A DNA stretch of 64,000 nt from Caldisphaera lagunensis DSM 15908 (GCF_000317795.1 NC_019791.1:1240001-1304000); one strand, 5' to 3'; shown: positions 35,967 through 44,660, counted from the first letter of the stretch. Program-made: numbers and translations. The notes: generated by a model from the letters alone, not told the origin.

Positions 35967-36692
35967 ATGAGTGATCCTAATGACATAGACAAACTAATAA
36001 ATAGAATTAAAAATAATGAAATTGGAGGGCCAAGAAGTAAGCTAGTTGATGCAATTCTTATTTTACTAGCATCAAGGCCTATGAGATCTAGCGAGATTTC
36101 CCAATATTTAAACAAGGAAACAAAATACATCTCAAGTTATTTATCATATTGGAAAGAGAGAGGTTTTGTTGAGTATGATATGGGATTATGGTATTTAACC
36201 CCTAAAGGAGAGGACTTTGCTAGAGAACTAATTTCTAATGCTTCTAATGAAAAATTTAACGAGTTTGTTGCTTTGGCACAAAAGGTGGCTGGCGAATTAG
36301 TTAAGCAGACAATAAAAGACAAAGACAACATGGGGGAGAGAGGTAAAACTAAGGGTTCTTTGTCGTTTATTGCGAATAGAACTAATTCAGCAGACAATAA
36401 AAGACAAAACAGGGTTTCTCAGGTTGCTTGTGTTTTACAACAGCTAAAAGATAGCATAGATGAAGAAGAAATGGAAATTACTTCATTTTTGCTAACCCAT
36501 TATGCCAAGTATGGAGTTACCTATGTTTATTTAGATCAAATGATGGAAAAGTTAAATGCAGACTATGGTTGGTTATTAAAGAGGTTAAGAAATTTACAAA
36601 GCAAAGGTATTTTGTATATTTATACAGACCCAAGGCTTGGAATTAGAGTTGGTTTAACTAGGAACCTTAAAGATATGTTGAAAAATTGCTAA
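35967..36692 (+). CDS. Protein with two winged-helix domains
   Basis: 241 aa. The N-terminal domain (SKLVDAILILLASRPMRSSEISQYLNKETKYISSYLSYWKERGFVEYDMGLWYLTPKGE) is a winged helix. The C-terminal domain (TSFLLTHYAKYGVTYVYLDQMMEKLNADYGWLLKRLRNLQSKGILYIY) is a second one. A charged linker holds an imperfect 36-bp direct repeat (near 36297 and 36382) read in two frames. Two flanking winged helices recall crenarchaeal WhiP-like initiator factors, but this is a weak resemblance from memory. A plain transcription regulator is equally possible. ATG start after GGGGG. Confidence 0.65.
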   Translation: MSDPNDIDKLINRIKNNEIGGPRSKLVDAILILLASRPMRSSEISQYLNKETKYISSYLSYWKERGFVEYDMGLWYLTPKGEDFARELISNASNEKFNEFVALAQKVAGELVKQTIKDKDNMGERGKTKGSLSFIANRTNSADNKRQNRVSQVACVLQQLKDSIDEEEMEITSFLLTHYAKYGVTYVYLDQMMEKLNADYGWLLKRLRNLQSKGILYIYTDPRLGIRVGLTRNLKDMLKNC

Positions 36693-36893
36693 TATTACTA
36701 ATACTACTTCTTCTGCGATATTATAGTTTCAAAAATAGTTTTCACACATTTCTAGAGGCCATTATTAATATTACTGTTTGTATAATGGTATTTGTATTAT
36801 TGTCCTTAATAATAAAATATAATTAGGAAAGAGTAATAAAGAAGGATTAAAAGCAATTTTTAGAATTTGTAGTAGTAGATATAATAAAGAAAA

Positions 36894-38060
36894 TTAGATA
36901 TGAATTCCTAATATTTGCTTCTTTTCCTCCAACCTTTTCTTAACCTTCTCAACGGCCTTTATGAAATGATCTTGATAAACATAATCGGCCTTCTCTCTTA
37001 TAGCAAAAAATCCCGCTTCTGTAGTAATTGCCTTTAATTCAGCTCCAGAAAGTCCTTCAGTAATTTGAGCAATATAATCTAGATTAACATCTTTTAGTTT
37101 CATATTCTTTGTGTGTATCTTAAGTATTTCTAATCTAGCACCTTTATCAGGTAATGGGACCTCAATAATTCTATCAAACCTACCTGGCCTTAATAAGGCT
37201 GGGTCTAACAAGTCAATTCTGTTTGTTGCCGCTATTATTTTAACACTATCTAATGGATCAAAACCATCAATTTCTGCTAATAGCTGAAGCATTGTTCTTT
37301 GTACTTCTCTATCCCCACTTGTGCCCATCTCAATCCTTCTTGATCCTATAGCATCTAATTCGTCTATGAAAATTATTGTAGGTTTCTTTTCCCTAGCTAA
37401 TTTAAAGACTTCTCTAACAATCCTCGCCCCTTCCCCAATAAATTTATTAACAAATTGGCTTGCAACAACCCTAATAAATGTTGCCTTAACTTCACCAGCT
37501 AAAGATCTAGCAAGTAAAGTCTTTCCTGTTCCTGGAGGGCCATATAATAAAACACCTTTAGGGGGGTCAATTCCAAGAGATTTAAATAATTCAGGTTTAA
37601 CTATTGGTAGGCCAACAACTTCATATATTTCCCTTATTTGATTTTGAAGCCCTCCAACATCTTTAAATGTAAATCCAGGATTATCTTCAATTTCCATTGC
37701 TTCAACAAATGGATCATAAATATTTGGTAAAACCTCAACAATAGTTGACCCTTTATTGTTTAAAGCAACTGATATTCCAGGTCTTAATTTTGTGTTATCA
37801 ATATTATTACTTATCTTAACAACCAAGTTTGGACCTGTTGAACTTTTTACAATAGCCCTCCCATCATTTAAGACTTCTAAAAGCATTGCCTCAATATAAG
37901 GAGGTTCTAATAGCTTGGTCATCTCTTGCCGGTAATATTCTAAATCCCTTTCTAATGATATTTTCATTTGTGTTAAATATCTTATTCTTTCTTTTAAGTA
38001 GGAAATATCTTCTTCTTCATCTTCTTGGTTTGATCTTTTATTTGTATCGCTTAATGACAA
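36894..38060 (-). CDS. pan: Proteasome-activating nucleotidase (PAN)
   Basis: AAA ATPase that unfolds proteins and feeds them into the 20S proteasome. The N-terminus has an acidic stretch and a coiled coil (about residues 20-55), then the OB domain (60-120). The AAA module follows, with Walker A GPPGTGKT (178-185 counted from GTG 38072), Walker B IIFIDELDAIG, and arginine fingers ALLRPGRFDR. The C-terminus ends in LGIHI. The expected HbYX gate-opening motif would be hydrophobic-Tyr-X, and here Tyr is His. I place the start at TTG 38060 behind GGTGA; GTG 38072 is the alternative. Confidence 0.92.
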   Translation of the reverse strand: MSLSDTNKRSNQEDEEEDISYLKERIRYLTQMKISLERDLEYYRQEMTKLLEPPYIEAMLLEVLNDGRAIVKSSTGPNLVVKISNNIDNTKLRPGISVALNNKGSTIVEVLPNIYDPFVEAMEIEDNPGFTFKDVGGLQNQIREIYEVVGLPIVKPELFKSLGIDPPKGVLLYGPPGTGKTLLARSLAGEVKATFIRVVASQFVNKFIGEGARIVREVFKLAREKKPTIIFIDELDAIGSRRIEMGTSGDREVQRTMLQLLAEIDGFDPLDSVKIIAATNRIDLLDPALLRPGRFDRIIEVPLPDKGARLEILKIHTKNMKLKDVNLDYIAQITEGLSGAELKAITTEAGFFAIREKADYVYQDHFIKAVEKVKKRLEEKKQILGIHI

Positions 38061-38147
38061 ATTAATAATCACCTATAATCTTATTGAAATTGTTACTTTT
38101 TAACCCGGTAGGCTAAGTGTTGAGAGAGCTTAAATTTTTTGATATAG

Positions 38148-38202
38148 AAACTCAGAGTGTCCTTCTCATCAATTTCAGCAACGTCGCCACTCATCATTGT
38201 CA
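38148..38202 (-). ncRNA. C/D-box guide sRNA candidate
   Basis: On the minus strand all four boxes are present in order: C ATGATGA (38191-38197), guide of 12 nt (38179-38190), D' CTGA (38175-38178), 3-nt spacer, C' TGATGA (38166-38171), guide of 10 nt (38156-38165) and D CTGA (38152-38155). Size and spacing are those of archaeal 2'-O-methylation guides. A TATA-like gtttttattttc lies about 25-35 nt upstream, and the 26-bp palindrome (38236) just before that. Targets were not identified. Confidence 0.8.
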
Positions 38203-38235
38203 TTATTTTTATTAGTTAAAGAAAATAAAAACTTT

Positions 38236-38261
38236 CATTGTTAACCCCCCGGTTAACAATG
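38236..38261. repeat. 26-bp palindromic element, copy 3
   Basis: Perfect arms CATTGTTAACC and GGTTAACAATG with a CCCC loop, identical to copy 1. It abuts the stop codon of the minus-strand C5-methyltransferase gene and lies 38 nt upstream of a C/D-box sRNA candidate. Confidence 0.87.
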
Positions 38262-39230
38262 TCATTCTTTTAAATAATTAATAATATAATTTGCTATTTC
38301 TTTAGCTAATGGAGGGGGTACTGCTTCCCCAACCATGTTATATTGCGAATCCCTACCTCCAAGAAAAACATGATAGTCTGGAAATCCCATTAATCTTGCT
38401 TGCTCTCTAACAGTTAAGAGCCTATCTTCAAATGGGTGAATAAATCTTGAGGATCCCATAATTGTAGGTGCTGGCCTATATGGATTCAATCTTATGAAAT
38501 TCCTAAACCTTTTGTTCTCAGCCCCCTCAAATTCTATCATTGCCCTACCCCATTTAGCGCTTGAAACCCTTTTTCTCAACTTTTTTGTTAGAGGTTGTGG
38601 TTCTTCATGATTTGGAGGATAATATGTACCTGGATTTGGGAGATCTTTTAATGCCTCCTCAACGCTTATTATTTTCTGCTTTTTTAAATTAAGGTAAAGA
38701 TTAGAAACAAAAACACGAGTTCTTATACTAGGCACTCCATGATATTCTGCATATAATACATTAAAATAAACCTCATTATAGCCTGCTTTTTTAAGTTCTT
38801 TAGTTATTGATGCCTTAATATCATCATGCAATATACCAGCTACGTTTTCTATTACAAAAAATCTTGGTCTCATCTCATTTATTAGTCTAATAGCATGTAA
38901 ATATAGCTGGCCTATAGGATCACAGTAAAGCCTGTCTATAGGAACTTCTTTTCTTTTTTTATTAGTTGGAGTAAATGGTTCACAAGGAGGGGAGGCAATT
39001 ATTACGTCAAAATCATTTCTTTGATATCCAAATGATTTAAATACATTATAATCAATTTCTTTTGCATCATCAGCTATAAGCATCGTTTCAGGAAAATTTG
39101 CTTTATATGTTTTTGCAACTGGGGGATCATTTTCGATTGAAACTAATATATTAAATCCGGCCTCCTTAAATCCTCTTGAAAAGCCCCCTCCTCCTGAAAA
39201 AATATCAAGAACCGAAAACTTTGTTTTCAT
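38262..39230 (-). CDS. DNA (cytosine-5) methyltransferase
   Basis: AdoMet-dependent C5-cytosine methyltransferase of 322 aa. Motif [14 protein letters not shown] (9-21), motif IV ASPPCEPF with catalytic Cys83, motif VI FVIENVAGI, motif VIII-like VPSIRTRVFV, motif IX/X NMVGEAVPPPLAKEIANYI. The residue after Pro-Cys is Glu, where most members have Gln. The target-recognition part is short. No restriction gene is nearby, so it looks like an orphan enzyme. The ATG at 39230 overlaps the TFE gene end by 26 nt, placing it in an operon with TFE and aTrm56. Confidence 0.9.
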   Translation of the reverse strand: MKTKFSVLDIFSGGGGFSRGFKEAGFNILVSIENDPPVAKTYKANFPETMLIADDAKEIDYNVFKSFGYQRNDFDVIIASPPCEPFTPTNKKRKEVPIDRLYCDPIGQLYLHAIRLINEMRPRFFVIENVAGILHDDIKASITKELKKAGYNEVYFNVLYAEYHGVPSIRTRVFVSNLYLNLKKQKIISVEEALKDLPNPGTYYPPNHEEPQPLTKKLRKRVSSAKWGRAMIEFEGAENKRFRNFIRLNPYRPAPTIMGSSRFIHPFEDRLLTVREQARLMGFPDYHVFLGGRDSQYNMVGEAVPPPLAKEIANYIINYLKE

Positions 39231-39801
39231 CCTGTTTTATTTCCTCCTCTAATAATGAAATCCTCCTTTTTAATATATCAATATATTGCTCATTTGTATC
39301 TAATTCAAGCATACTTCCACATTTTGGACAAATAAAATCATATTCAAAGGCATCATCAAATGTATATCTTGTGTTGTCTTTAGGACATTTATAGAATTCG
39401 TTATTATTTTCATATATAAGCCTTGATTTTAGTTTTTCCAAAACAGCCTTTTTCCTTCTTATTATGGCTAAACCAACACTTCTCATATCTATATACCAAT
39501 AATATCTCGTTGCTCCAGTTTCTGGATGTTTACCCCTTCTATATGTTGCTAGTCTTGCATCATATAGCAACCTTAAGACTTTTCTTACATCACTTTGTCT
39601 ATATCCTGTTATACCTTCAATTTCTTCATCACTGATCCCTCTTTCTGGATCTGTTTTAAGTAAAATATCAAGAATTTCAGAAGACATTTTATCATCGGTT
39701 TCTGCTTTTAAGGCAAGCAACCTAACAAACTCCCTTAATTGATTTATATAATTCACTTGACTTTCACTATTGCTATCTTCCTTATTATTATTTTCTTTCA
39801 A
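39205..39801 (-). CDS. tfe: Transcription factor E (TFE-alpha)
   Basis: Archaeal homologue of TFIIE-alpha, which stabilises the open promoter complex with RNA polymerase. An N-terminal extended winged helix ([34 protein letters not shown] ... [12 protein letters not shown]) is followed by a zinc ribbon ([26 protein letters not shown]) and an acidic coiled tail. The first pair reads C-P-K-D rather than C-x-x-C, so one zinc ligand seems to be missing. The N-terminal 25 residues are low complexity. The TTG start overlaps the aTrm56 gene end by 14 nt. Confidence 0.9.
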   Translation of the reverse strand: MKENNNKEDSNSESQVNYINQLREFVRLLALKAETDDKMSSEILDILLKTDPERGISDEEIEGITGYRQSDVRKVLRLLYDARLATYRRGKHPETGATRYYWYIDMRSVGLAIIRRKKAVLEKLKSRLIYENNNEFYKCPKDNTRYTFDDAFEYDFICPKCGSMLELDTNEQYIDILKRRISLLEEEIKQDENKVFGS

Positions 39802-40348
39802 CCTTTTTCCCTCTTTCAGATGGAATTATTTTATAGGGTGCGTCCCTATAATTATAAAATAACTCTCTGCCTTTAAATAATCTATCTAAAAATATTGCTA
39901 AAGCAGCCACTTCACTATGAGGTTGCCAACCTATTGCTACATTATAATCAGAATTGTCATAATAAAATCTTTCAACTTTTTCCGCACCAACTATTATTAG
40001 TTTTTTCTTTGGAGAAATAATTATCTTGTCAATAACATCTTCAACATTTATTCCATACATTGTTAAATTAATAACCTCTCCTCCTTCTTCTCTCCACTTT
40101 TTTACATATTCCTTTCCATCAACATTACATATATAATCTATTTTTCCACCCCAGCTTTTTGAAGCTTTTAATAATGAATCTCTTACTTTATCATCACATA
40201 TACCTTCTAAAACAAACCCGTTAGCCCCAAATGCCCTAGAAACTAATGCTACATGAGTTGTTATTCTTTTATCTCTTTCAGGTCTATGGCCAAGCCTTAG
40301 AACATAAACTTTTTCATAGATTTTTGATAAATCTTCTAAACCTTTCAT
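39788..40348 (-). CDS. trm56: tRNA (cytidine-56-2'-O)-methyltransferase aTrm56
   Basis: SPOUT-class methyltransferase that 2'-O-methylates C56 in the T-loop of archaeal tRNAs. Characteristic are [27 protein letters not shown] at the N-terminus, [11 protein letters not shown] and the knot-forming [13 protein letters not shown] ... [22 protein letters not shown]. Length 186 aa is normal. It leads the aTrm56-TFE-C5-methyltransferase operon. In some Thermoproteales a guide RNA replaces this enzyme, so its presence here is informative for the lineage. Confidence 0.92.
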   Translation of the reverse strand: MKGLEDLSKIYEKVYVLRLGHRPERDKRITTHVALVSRAFGANGFVLEGICDDKVRDSLLKASKSWGGKIDYICNVDGKEYVKKWREEGGEVINLTMYGINVEDVIDKIIISPKKKLIIVGAEKVERFYYDNSDYNVAIGWQPHSEVAALAIFLDRLFKGRELFYNYRDAPYKIIPSERGKKVERK

Positions 40349-40372
40349 TTTGTTTCCTAATTTATTAAAATG

Positions 40373-41455
40373 TTAATATATATTAAGATTTTTGGTTATA
40401 TTAATTATTTCATTTAATAATGCATCAATACCGATGTTTTTCTTAGCAGAAATTAATACCATTTTATCGTTTGGAAAAGTTTTCTTAACAAATTCTATTT
40501 TATCATAGATTTTTATTTTATCGATTTCATCTATTTTATTTAATGCAAAAATTATTGGTTTATTTAATGCATTTAATTTCTTTAAAATATCAGTTCCAGC
40601 AAGTATTTTTTCTTTTATATCATTTTCATTTTCTGTTATATCTATAACAAAAACAATTATATCTGATATAGTTACTTCTTCCAACGTTGAATAAAATGCC
40701 TCAATAACCTCTGGTGGGACATCTCTTATAAATCCAACAGTATCTACAAAGGCCAACTTCAAACCATTATAATTGATGGTTTTATGCTTTGGAAATAGTG
40801 TTGTAAAATATTCAGGCCCAACAGGTTTTGACTCTCCTGTTATTATATTAAATAGAGAAGTTTTTCCTGCTGATGCATAGCCAACTATTGGAATGTTTAT
40901 CATGCCAAGCTCTTTTCTTCTCTTTAACCTTTCTTGCTCAGTTATTCTCAAGTCTTCAAGATCTCTCTTAATTTTAGAAAGTCTCGATGTAAGCTGTTTT
41001 TTATATGTATCAATTCCATATCTACCTGGGCCTAAAAAGCCTGGGAGTTCTCCTAATTTGGTTCTCCTTATATATTCCCTAATTATAGGTAAATCATGCC
41101 TAATTCGTGCCATTTCTATTTGCAATAGTGCCTCTTTACTACCAGCATGCAAGGCAAAAATTTCTAAAATTAATTGAACTCTATCTAATACTCTTATTTT
41201 TGTTTCTTTTTCAAGCTTAAAAACTGAAGAAGGTTCTATATCCCCATAATAAATTACTGTATCAAAATCCAATTCTTTTTTATTGTTTTTAACGATTTCT
41301 ATTAATCCATCTGTTATCCTTTTACCCCCTCTAAACCTTTTTGTGCCAACTATTTCATAGCCTGCTGTATTAGCAAGAATAAGAGCTTCTTCAAAATGAT
41401 TATAAAATTTGCTTGATAAAATTAAAAAAGCATTTTTAGTTTTATTTAATTCCAA
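40373..41455 (-). CDS. hflX: GTPase HflX
   Basis: Ribosome-associated OBG-HflX GTPase. The N-terminal HflX domain (GTKRFRGGKRITDGLIEIV ... RVQLILEIFALHAGSKEALLQIEMARIRHDLPIIREY, then GLPGFLGPGRYGIDTYKK) precedes the G domain with G1 GYASAGKTSLFN, G3 DTVGFIRDVP, G4 NKID and G5 SAKKN. At 360 aa it is complete. The ATG abuts the stop of the MBF1 gene, so both are in one operon. Archaeal HflX acts on ribosomes under stress. Confidence 0.92.
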   Translation of the reverse strand: MELNKTKNAFLILSSKFYNHFEEALILANTAGYEIVGTKRFRGGKRITDGLIEIVKNNKKELDFDTVIYYGDIEPSSVFKLEKETKIRVLDRVQLILEIFALHAGSKEALLQIEMARIRHDLPIIREYIRRTKLGELPGFLGPGRYGIDTYKKQLTSRLSKIKRDLEDLRITEQERLKRRKELGMINIPIVGYASAGKTSLFNIITGESKPVGPEYFTTLFPKHKTINYNGLKLAFVDTVGFIRDVPPEVIEAFYSTLEEVTISDIIVFVIDITENENDIKEKILAGTDILKKLNALNKPIIFALNKIDEIDKIKIYDKIEFVKKTFPNDKMVLISAKKNIGIDALLNEIINITKNLNIY

Positions 41456-41962
41456 TTAATCTTCATCCCTTCTTACAAATACAACATCTCCAAATGTTAC
41501 GTTATCAATTGATGATCCTTTTTCCTCCCCTTCATCAAACTCAACAGGTTGAAGTATCTTGATTTTTAATATTTGTTCTATCCTTTTTGCCAAGTCTAAG
41601 GAAGGTTTTATCTTTTCGCTTTCAATCTTTTTGAGCATCGCTTCGCTAATTCTTAGCTTTTGTGCAAGAACTGCTTGCGTCCATCCTTTAGCCTCTCTTC
41701 CCTTTCTTATTTCTTCTCCAAAGCCTTCAATTATTTCAAGTTGATCTATAGGTTTACTTGTTTTCTTAACTTTCTCAACCTTTTTGGGTTCTATTTTTCT
41801 CTCTGGAGCTGGAAGAGCCCTTCCGCTTTTCATTAATTTGTTATAACAGGTAGCACATAAAATCATCTCTGCTCCATCAACCAACGCTTTAAATGGTTTT
41901 CCTCTTATTAGCGTGCCGCACATTTCGCAATATAATTCTTCCCCCACGCTGTTTCGCCACAT
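41456..41962 (-). CDS. mbf1: Multiprotein bridging factor 1 (aMBF1)
   Basis: Archaeal MBF1 homologue of 168 aa. An N-terminal zinc ribbon (CEMCGTLIRGKP ... ILCATC) is followed by a basic linker and a Cro/C1-type helix-turn-helix (GEEIRKGREAKGWTQAVLAQKLRISEAMLKKIESEKIKPSLDLAKRIEQIL). Archaeal MBF1 associates with the small ribosomal subunit. Upstream of and adjoining hflX, which supports a translation link. ATG 41962 is used; a GTG five codons in is possible. Confidence 0.92.
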   Translation of the reverse strand: MWRNSVGEELYCEMCGTLIRGKPFKALVDGAEMILCATCYNKLMKSGRALPAPERKIEPKKVEKVKKTSKPIDQLEIIEGFGEEIRKGREAKGWTQAVLAQKLRISEAMLKKIESEKIKPSLDLAKRIEQILKIKILQPVEFDEGEEKGSSIDNVTFGDVVFVRRDED

Positions 41963-42029
41963 AAATATAATGTAAGAAAAAGGCTTATTAGTTATATAAT
42001 TTTTCTCAGATATTTTTGTTTATAATATA

Positions 42030-42791
42030 TTATTTAGAACTTTTTATAATTAAGTCGTGCATAGATTTAGCTTCTTTTTCAAACTCTTTTTTCTCCCATG
42101 GGAATACAACCCATTTATCTACCTCTTTAGAATAAAAATCAGGAACTAATCTAGTCCATGGTTTGACATAAAGGGTAGCAGTTTTAATTTCCAATGGCAT
42201 GTATAATGAAATTGCTTGTATTGCAAAATTTAGAGTTAACCCTGAATCACTAACATCATCTACAAGCAATACCCTTTTATCTTTTATTGGTAAAGTAACA
42301 GGTTGTCTCATATAAGGTCTCTCCCCCTTTTGGCCTGCTGCTATGTATAGCTTTATTTCCATAGATCCAATATCGCTAATATCTAGTCTATCTGCTAATA
42401 ATCTTCCCGGAATTACTCCCCCTCTTAATATAGATATTATTACATCAGGTTTGTAATCTGATTTTATTATTTTATCTGCTATTGTGTCTACTTCTTTTTC
42501 AATATCTTCCCATAATAATAACAATGCTTCAATTCCACCATGGTTTACTGGTAATAAATAAATTTCTTTTGCCTCCTCATTTTCATCCTTTATTCTATAG
42601 TCAACTCCATCAACAAAAACCATAAATCCAGCTTTAGGAGTTCCATCTGATTCAATTGCTATTGATAATTCTGGGTATATATTAACAAGTTTTTTTAAGG
42701 CATCTTTCCAAGAATTTGCATCAATATCAATAACTTCATTACCATTGGCCCTATACTTTAATGCTGCAAGAAGTTTAATTTTAATATTCAA
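42030..42791 (-). CDS. MoaD-like (ubiquitin-fold) domain fused to a phosphoribosyltransferase
   Basis: One uninterrupted frame of 253 aa. Residues 1-86 look like a MoaD/ThiS/SAMP beta-grasp protein (IKIKLLAALKYRANGNEVIDI ... AGFMVFVDGVDYRIKDE ... EIYLLPVNHGG), ending in Gly-Gly at 85-86. Residues 93-253 are a purine-type PRTase: WEDIEKEVDTIADKI, ISILRGGVIPGRLLADRL, PRPP loop VLLVDDVSDSGLTL (174-185), ending VVFPWEKKEF. Archaeal Gpt/xanthine-type PRTases usually start at the WED segment. A TTG at codon 90 could start a separate PRTase, but no stop separates the parts. The functional meaning of the internal Gly-Gly is open. Confidence 0.83.
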   Translation of the reverse strand: MNIKIKLLAALKYRANGNEVIDIDANSWKDALKKLVNIYPELSIAIESDGTPKAGFMVFVDGVDYRIKDENEEAKEIYLLPVNHGGIEALLLLWEDIEKEVDTIADKIIKSDYKPDVIISILRGGVIPGRLLADRLDISDIGSMEIKLYIAAGQKGERPYMRQPVTLPIKDKRVLLVDDVSDSGLTLNFAIQAISLYMPLEIKTATLYVKPWTRLVPDFYSKEVDKWVVFPWEKKEFEKEAKSMHDLIIKSSK

Positions 42792-42806
42792 AGCATATCT
42801 CCCAGC

Positions 42807-43043
42807 TCACTGTTGCTGGGCACTACCAATATTTTCTTCCATAATTTTCTGTTTTTTCTTGCTTAACTTAACTAAACTTGTTACATAACCAGCAACTTGG
42901 TTTCTAAGCCTCTTAGATTTATAATTTGTAATCTTTCCAACTACCTGCTTATTCATATTAAAGTCTTCTGTAAACAGATCTGGATGATCTTTTAATAGTT
43001 CTCTTGCTAAACGCTTTATCATTAAAGTCCTTACCTTGCCCAA
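42807..43043 (-). CDS. rps17e: 30S ribosomal protein S17e
   Basis: Archaeal/eukaryotic-type small-subunit protein. GKVRTLMIKRLARELLKDHPDLFTEDFNMNKQVV and the basic SKRLRNQVAGYVTSLVKL are diagnostic. TTG 43043 with GGTGA 5 nt upstream gives the family-typical MGKVRT start; the frame opens at GTG 43052 inside that GGTGA. It precedes the MoaD-PRTase gene by 15 nt, probably in one transcript. Confidence 0.93.
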   Translation of the reverse strand: MGKVRTLMIKRLARELLKDHPDLFTEDFNMNKQVVGKITNYKSKRLRNQVAGYVTSLVKLSKKKQKIMEENIGSAQQQ

Positions 43044-43100
43044 GCATTTCACCTAAATTAACTTGTTAAGGCTAGAGAATTTAAATTTAGATATCCATCT

Positions 43101-43140
43101 TAAAGATCTTTTTTACAACAAACGAAAGAGTAGATCTTTA
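43101..43140. repeat. Inverted repeat upstream of the S17e gene
   Basis: TAAAGATCT (43101-43109) and AGATCTTTA (43132-43140) are 9-bp arms with a 22-nt loop, 60 nt before the S17e start and after the cysS stop. It could be an operator, a leader hairpin or the cysS terminator. Confidence 0.5.
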
Positions 43141-43229
43141 GGGGATTAAATAATTATTAGTTAGCAATTTCATATATGATATCAATTATTAATAAAATCT
43201 TGTCTCACATCTCGCCTCTATCAAAGCTT

Positions 43230-44660
43230 TCATTCATTTGTAATTAAATAATCTGATTTATTACCCTTATCAATAATTTTAACTCCTATAGATGAAAGCT
43301 TGGATCTAATTTGATCGGCTAAATCATATAGCTTGTTTTCTCTTAACTGTTTTCTAACCTCTAATATTAAATCTATAAGTTCAGGTGTTAGATTTTTCTC
43401 AATGTGAAGATCTAAAGTTAAGACATCATCTAATACACCATAAACTTTATTCATATCTTGTAAAACCTTGTATGTATAAGAAATTAATGCATATGATTCT
43501 GAATTCTGAATTTTCTTATAATATAAATCTGTTAAATCCCAAACATATCTTATTGCTTCACTCATATTGAAATCATTATCCATGGCATCATGCCATTTTG
43601 ATATTAGTTCTTTTAAATTATTAAAAGCTTCCAGATCATCATTATTCATATAACTCGTATATTCTTCTTTCTTTAATCTTTTTACTATTTCTTGAGAAAG
43701 TGCATTTAATCTTTCATAAAGCCTCTTTGCTTGGTTTAGACTTTGTTCAGAATATTCTATTATTGCTCTATAATGAGAGCTTAATAACCATAATCTTAAT
43801 ACATTACTTCCCCATGTATTTATTGCGTCATTTAATGATATAATATTTCCAAGGCTTTTACTCATCTTTTCCCCTTTTATTGTTAGCATGCTAGTATGTA
43901 GCCAATATTTAACCCAAGGTGATGAGCCAAAATACGCTTCGCTCTGTGCTATTTCATTTTCATGATGAGGAAATATTAAATCTGAACCTCCTCCATGTAT
44001 GTCTATTTTATTTCCCAAATACCTAGAACTCATTACGCTGCATTCAATATGCCATCCAGGCCTTCCTTTTCCCCATGGGCTTTCCCAATATGGCTCCCCT
44101 TCTTTATATGATTTCCACAGTGCAAAATCATAAGGGTTCTTCTTTTCAGAAACTATTCCTTCACCTTGGTTCCAATACGCTTTATTGAAATTATTGCTTA
44201 ATCTTCCATAATTTGGATATTTATCAACACTAAAATAAACACTTCCACTCTGTGAAACATAAGCATATCCCTTATCTATTAAATTCTGAATAAAATTTAT
44301 GATTTCATTTATATGATTTGTAACCCTAGGATGTATATCTATTTTTATATTGAGTTTGTTTAGATTATTGAGATAATCAATAGCATATGTATTTGCTATT
44401 TCTTGCCAAGGTACATTTTTTTCTTTTGCCCTGTTTATTATTTTATCATCTATATCAGTAATGTTTTGGACATAAACAATATTATATCCCTTTAATGACA
44501 AATACCTTTTAATTGCATCAAATACTACAAAAGTCCTTGCATGACCTATATGAGTATAATCATAAACTGTTGGGCCGCAGACGTACATATTTACTATAGA
44601 CTCATTCCACGGATTGAATATTTCAACCTTTTTTCCGTATGTGTTTTGTATACGCAACAC
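43230..44660 (-). CDS. cysS: Cysteine--tRNA ligase
   Basis: Class I synthetase. HIGH motif is YTHIGHART near residue 40, zinc-site residues are in VCGPTVYDY, CSVMSSRYLGNKIDIHGGGSDLIFPHHENE, and KMSKS is GEKMSKSLGNII. The helical DALR-type region and short C-terminal end follow. Length 476 aa is normal. Presence shows direct Cys-tRNA formation rather than the SepRS route. ATG start at 44660. It is divergent from the UbiA gene. Confidence 0.94.
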   Translation of the reverse strand: MLRIQNTYGKKVEIFNPWNESIVNMYVCGPTVYDYTHIGHARTFVVFDAIKRYLSLKGYNIVYVQNITDIDDKIINRAKEKNVPWQEIANTYAIDYLNNLNKLNIKIDIHPRVTNHINEIINFIQNLIDKGYAYVSQSGSVYFSVDKYPNYGRLSNNFNKAYWNQGEGIVSEKKNPYDFALWKSYKEGEPYWESPWGKGRPGWHIECSVMSSRYLGNKIDIHGGGSDLIFPHHENEIAQSEAYFGSSPWVKYWLHTSMLTIKGEKMSKSLGNIISLNDAINTWGSNVLRLWLLSSHYRAIIEYSEQSLNQAKRLYERLNALSQEIVKRLKKEEYTSYMNNDDLEAFNNLKELISKWHDAMDNDFNMSEAIRYVWDLTDLYYKKIQNSESYALISYTYKVLQDMNKVYGVLDDVLTLDLHIEKNLTPELIDLILEVRKQLRENKLYDLADQIRSKLSSIGVKIIDKGNKSDYLITNE

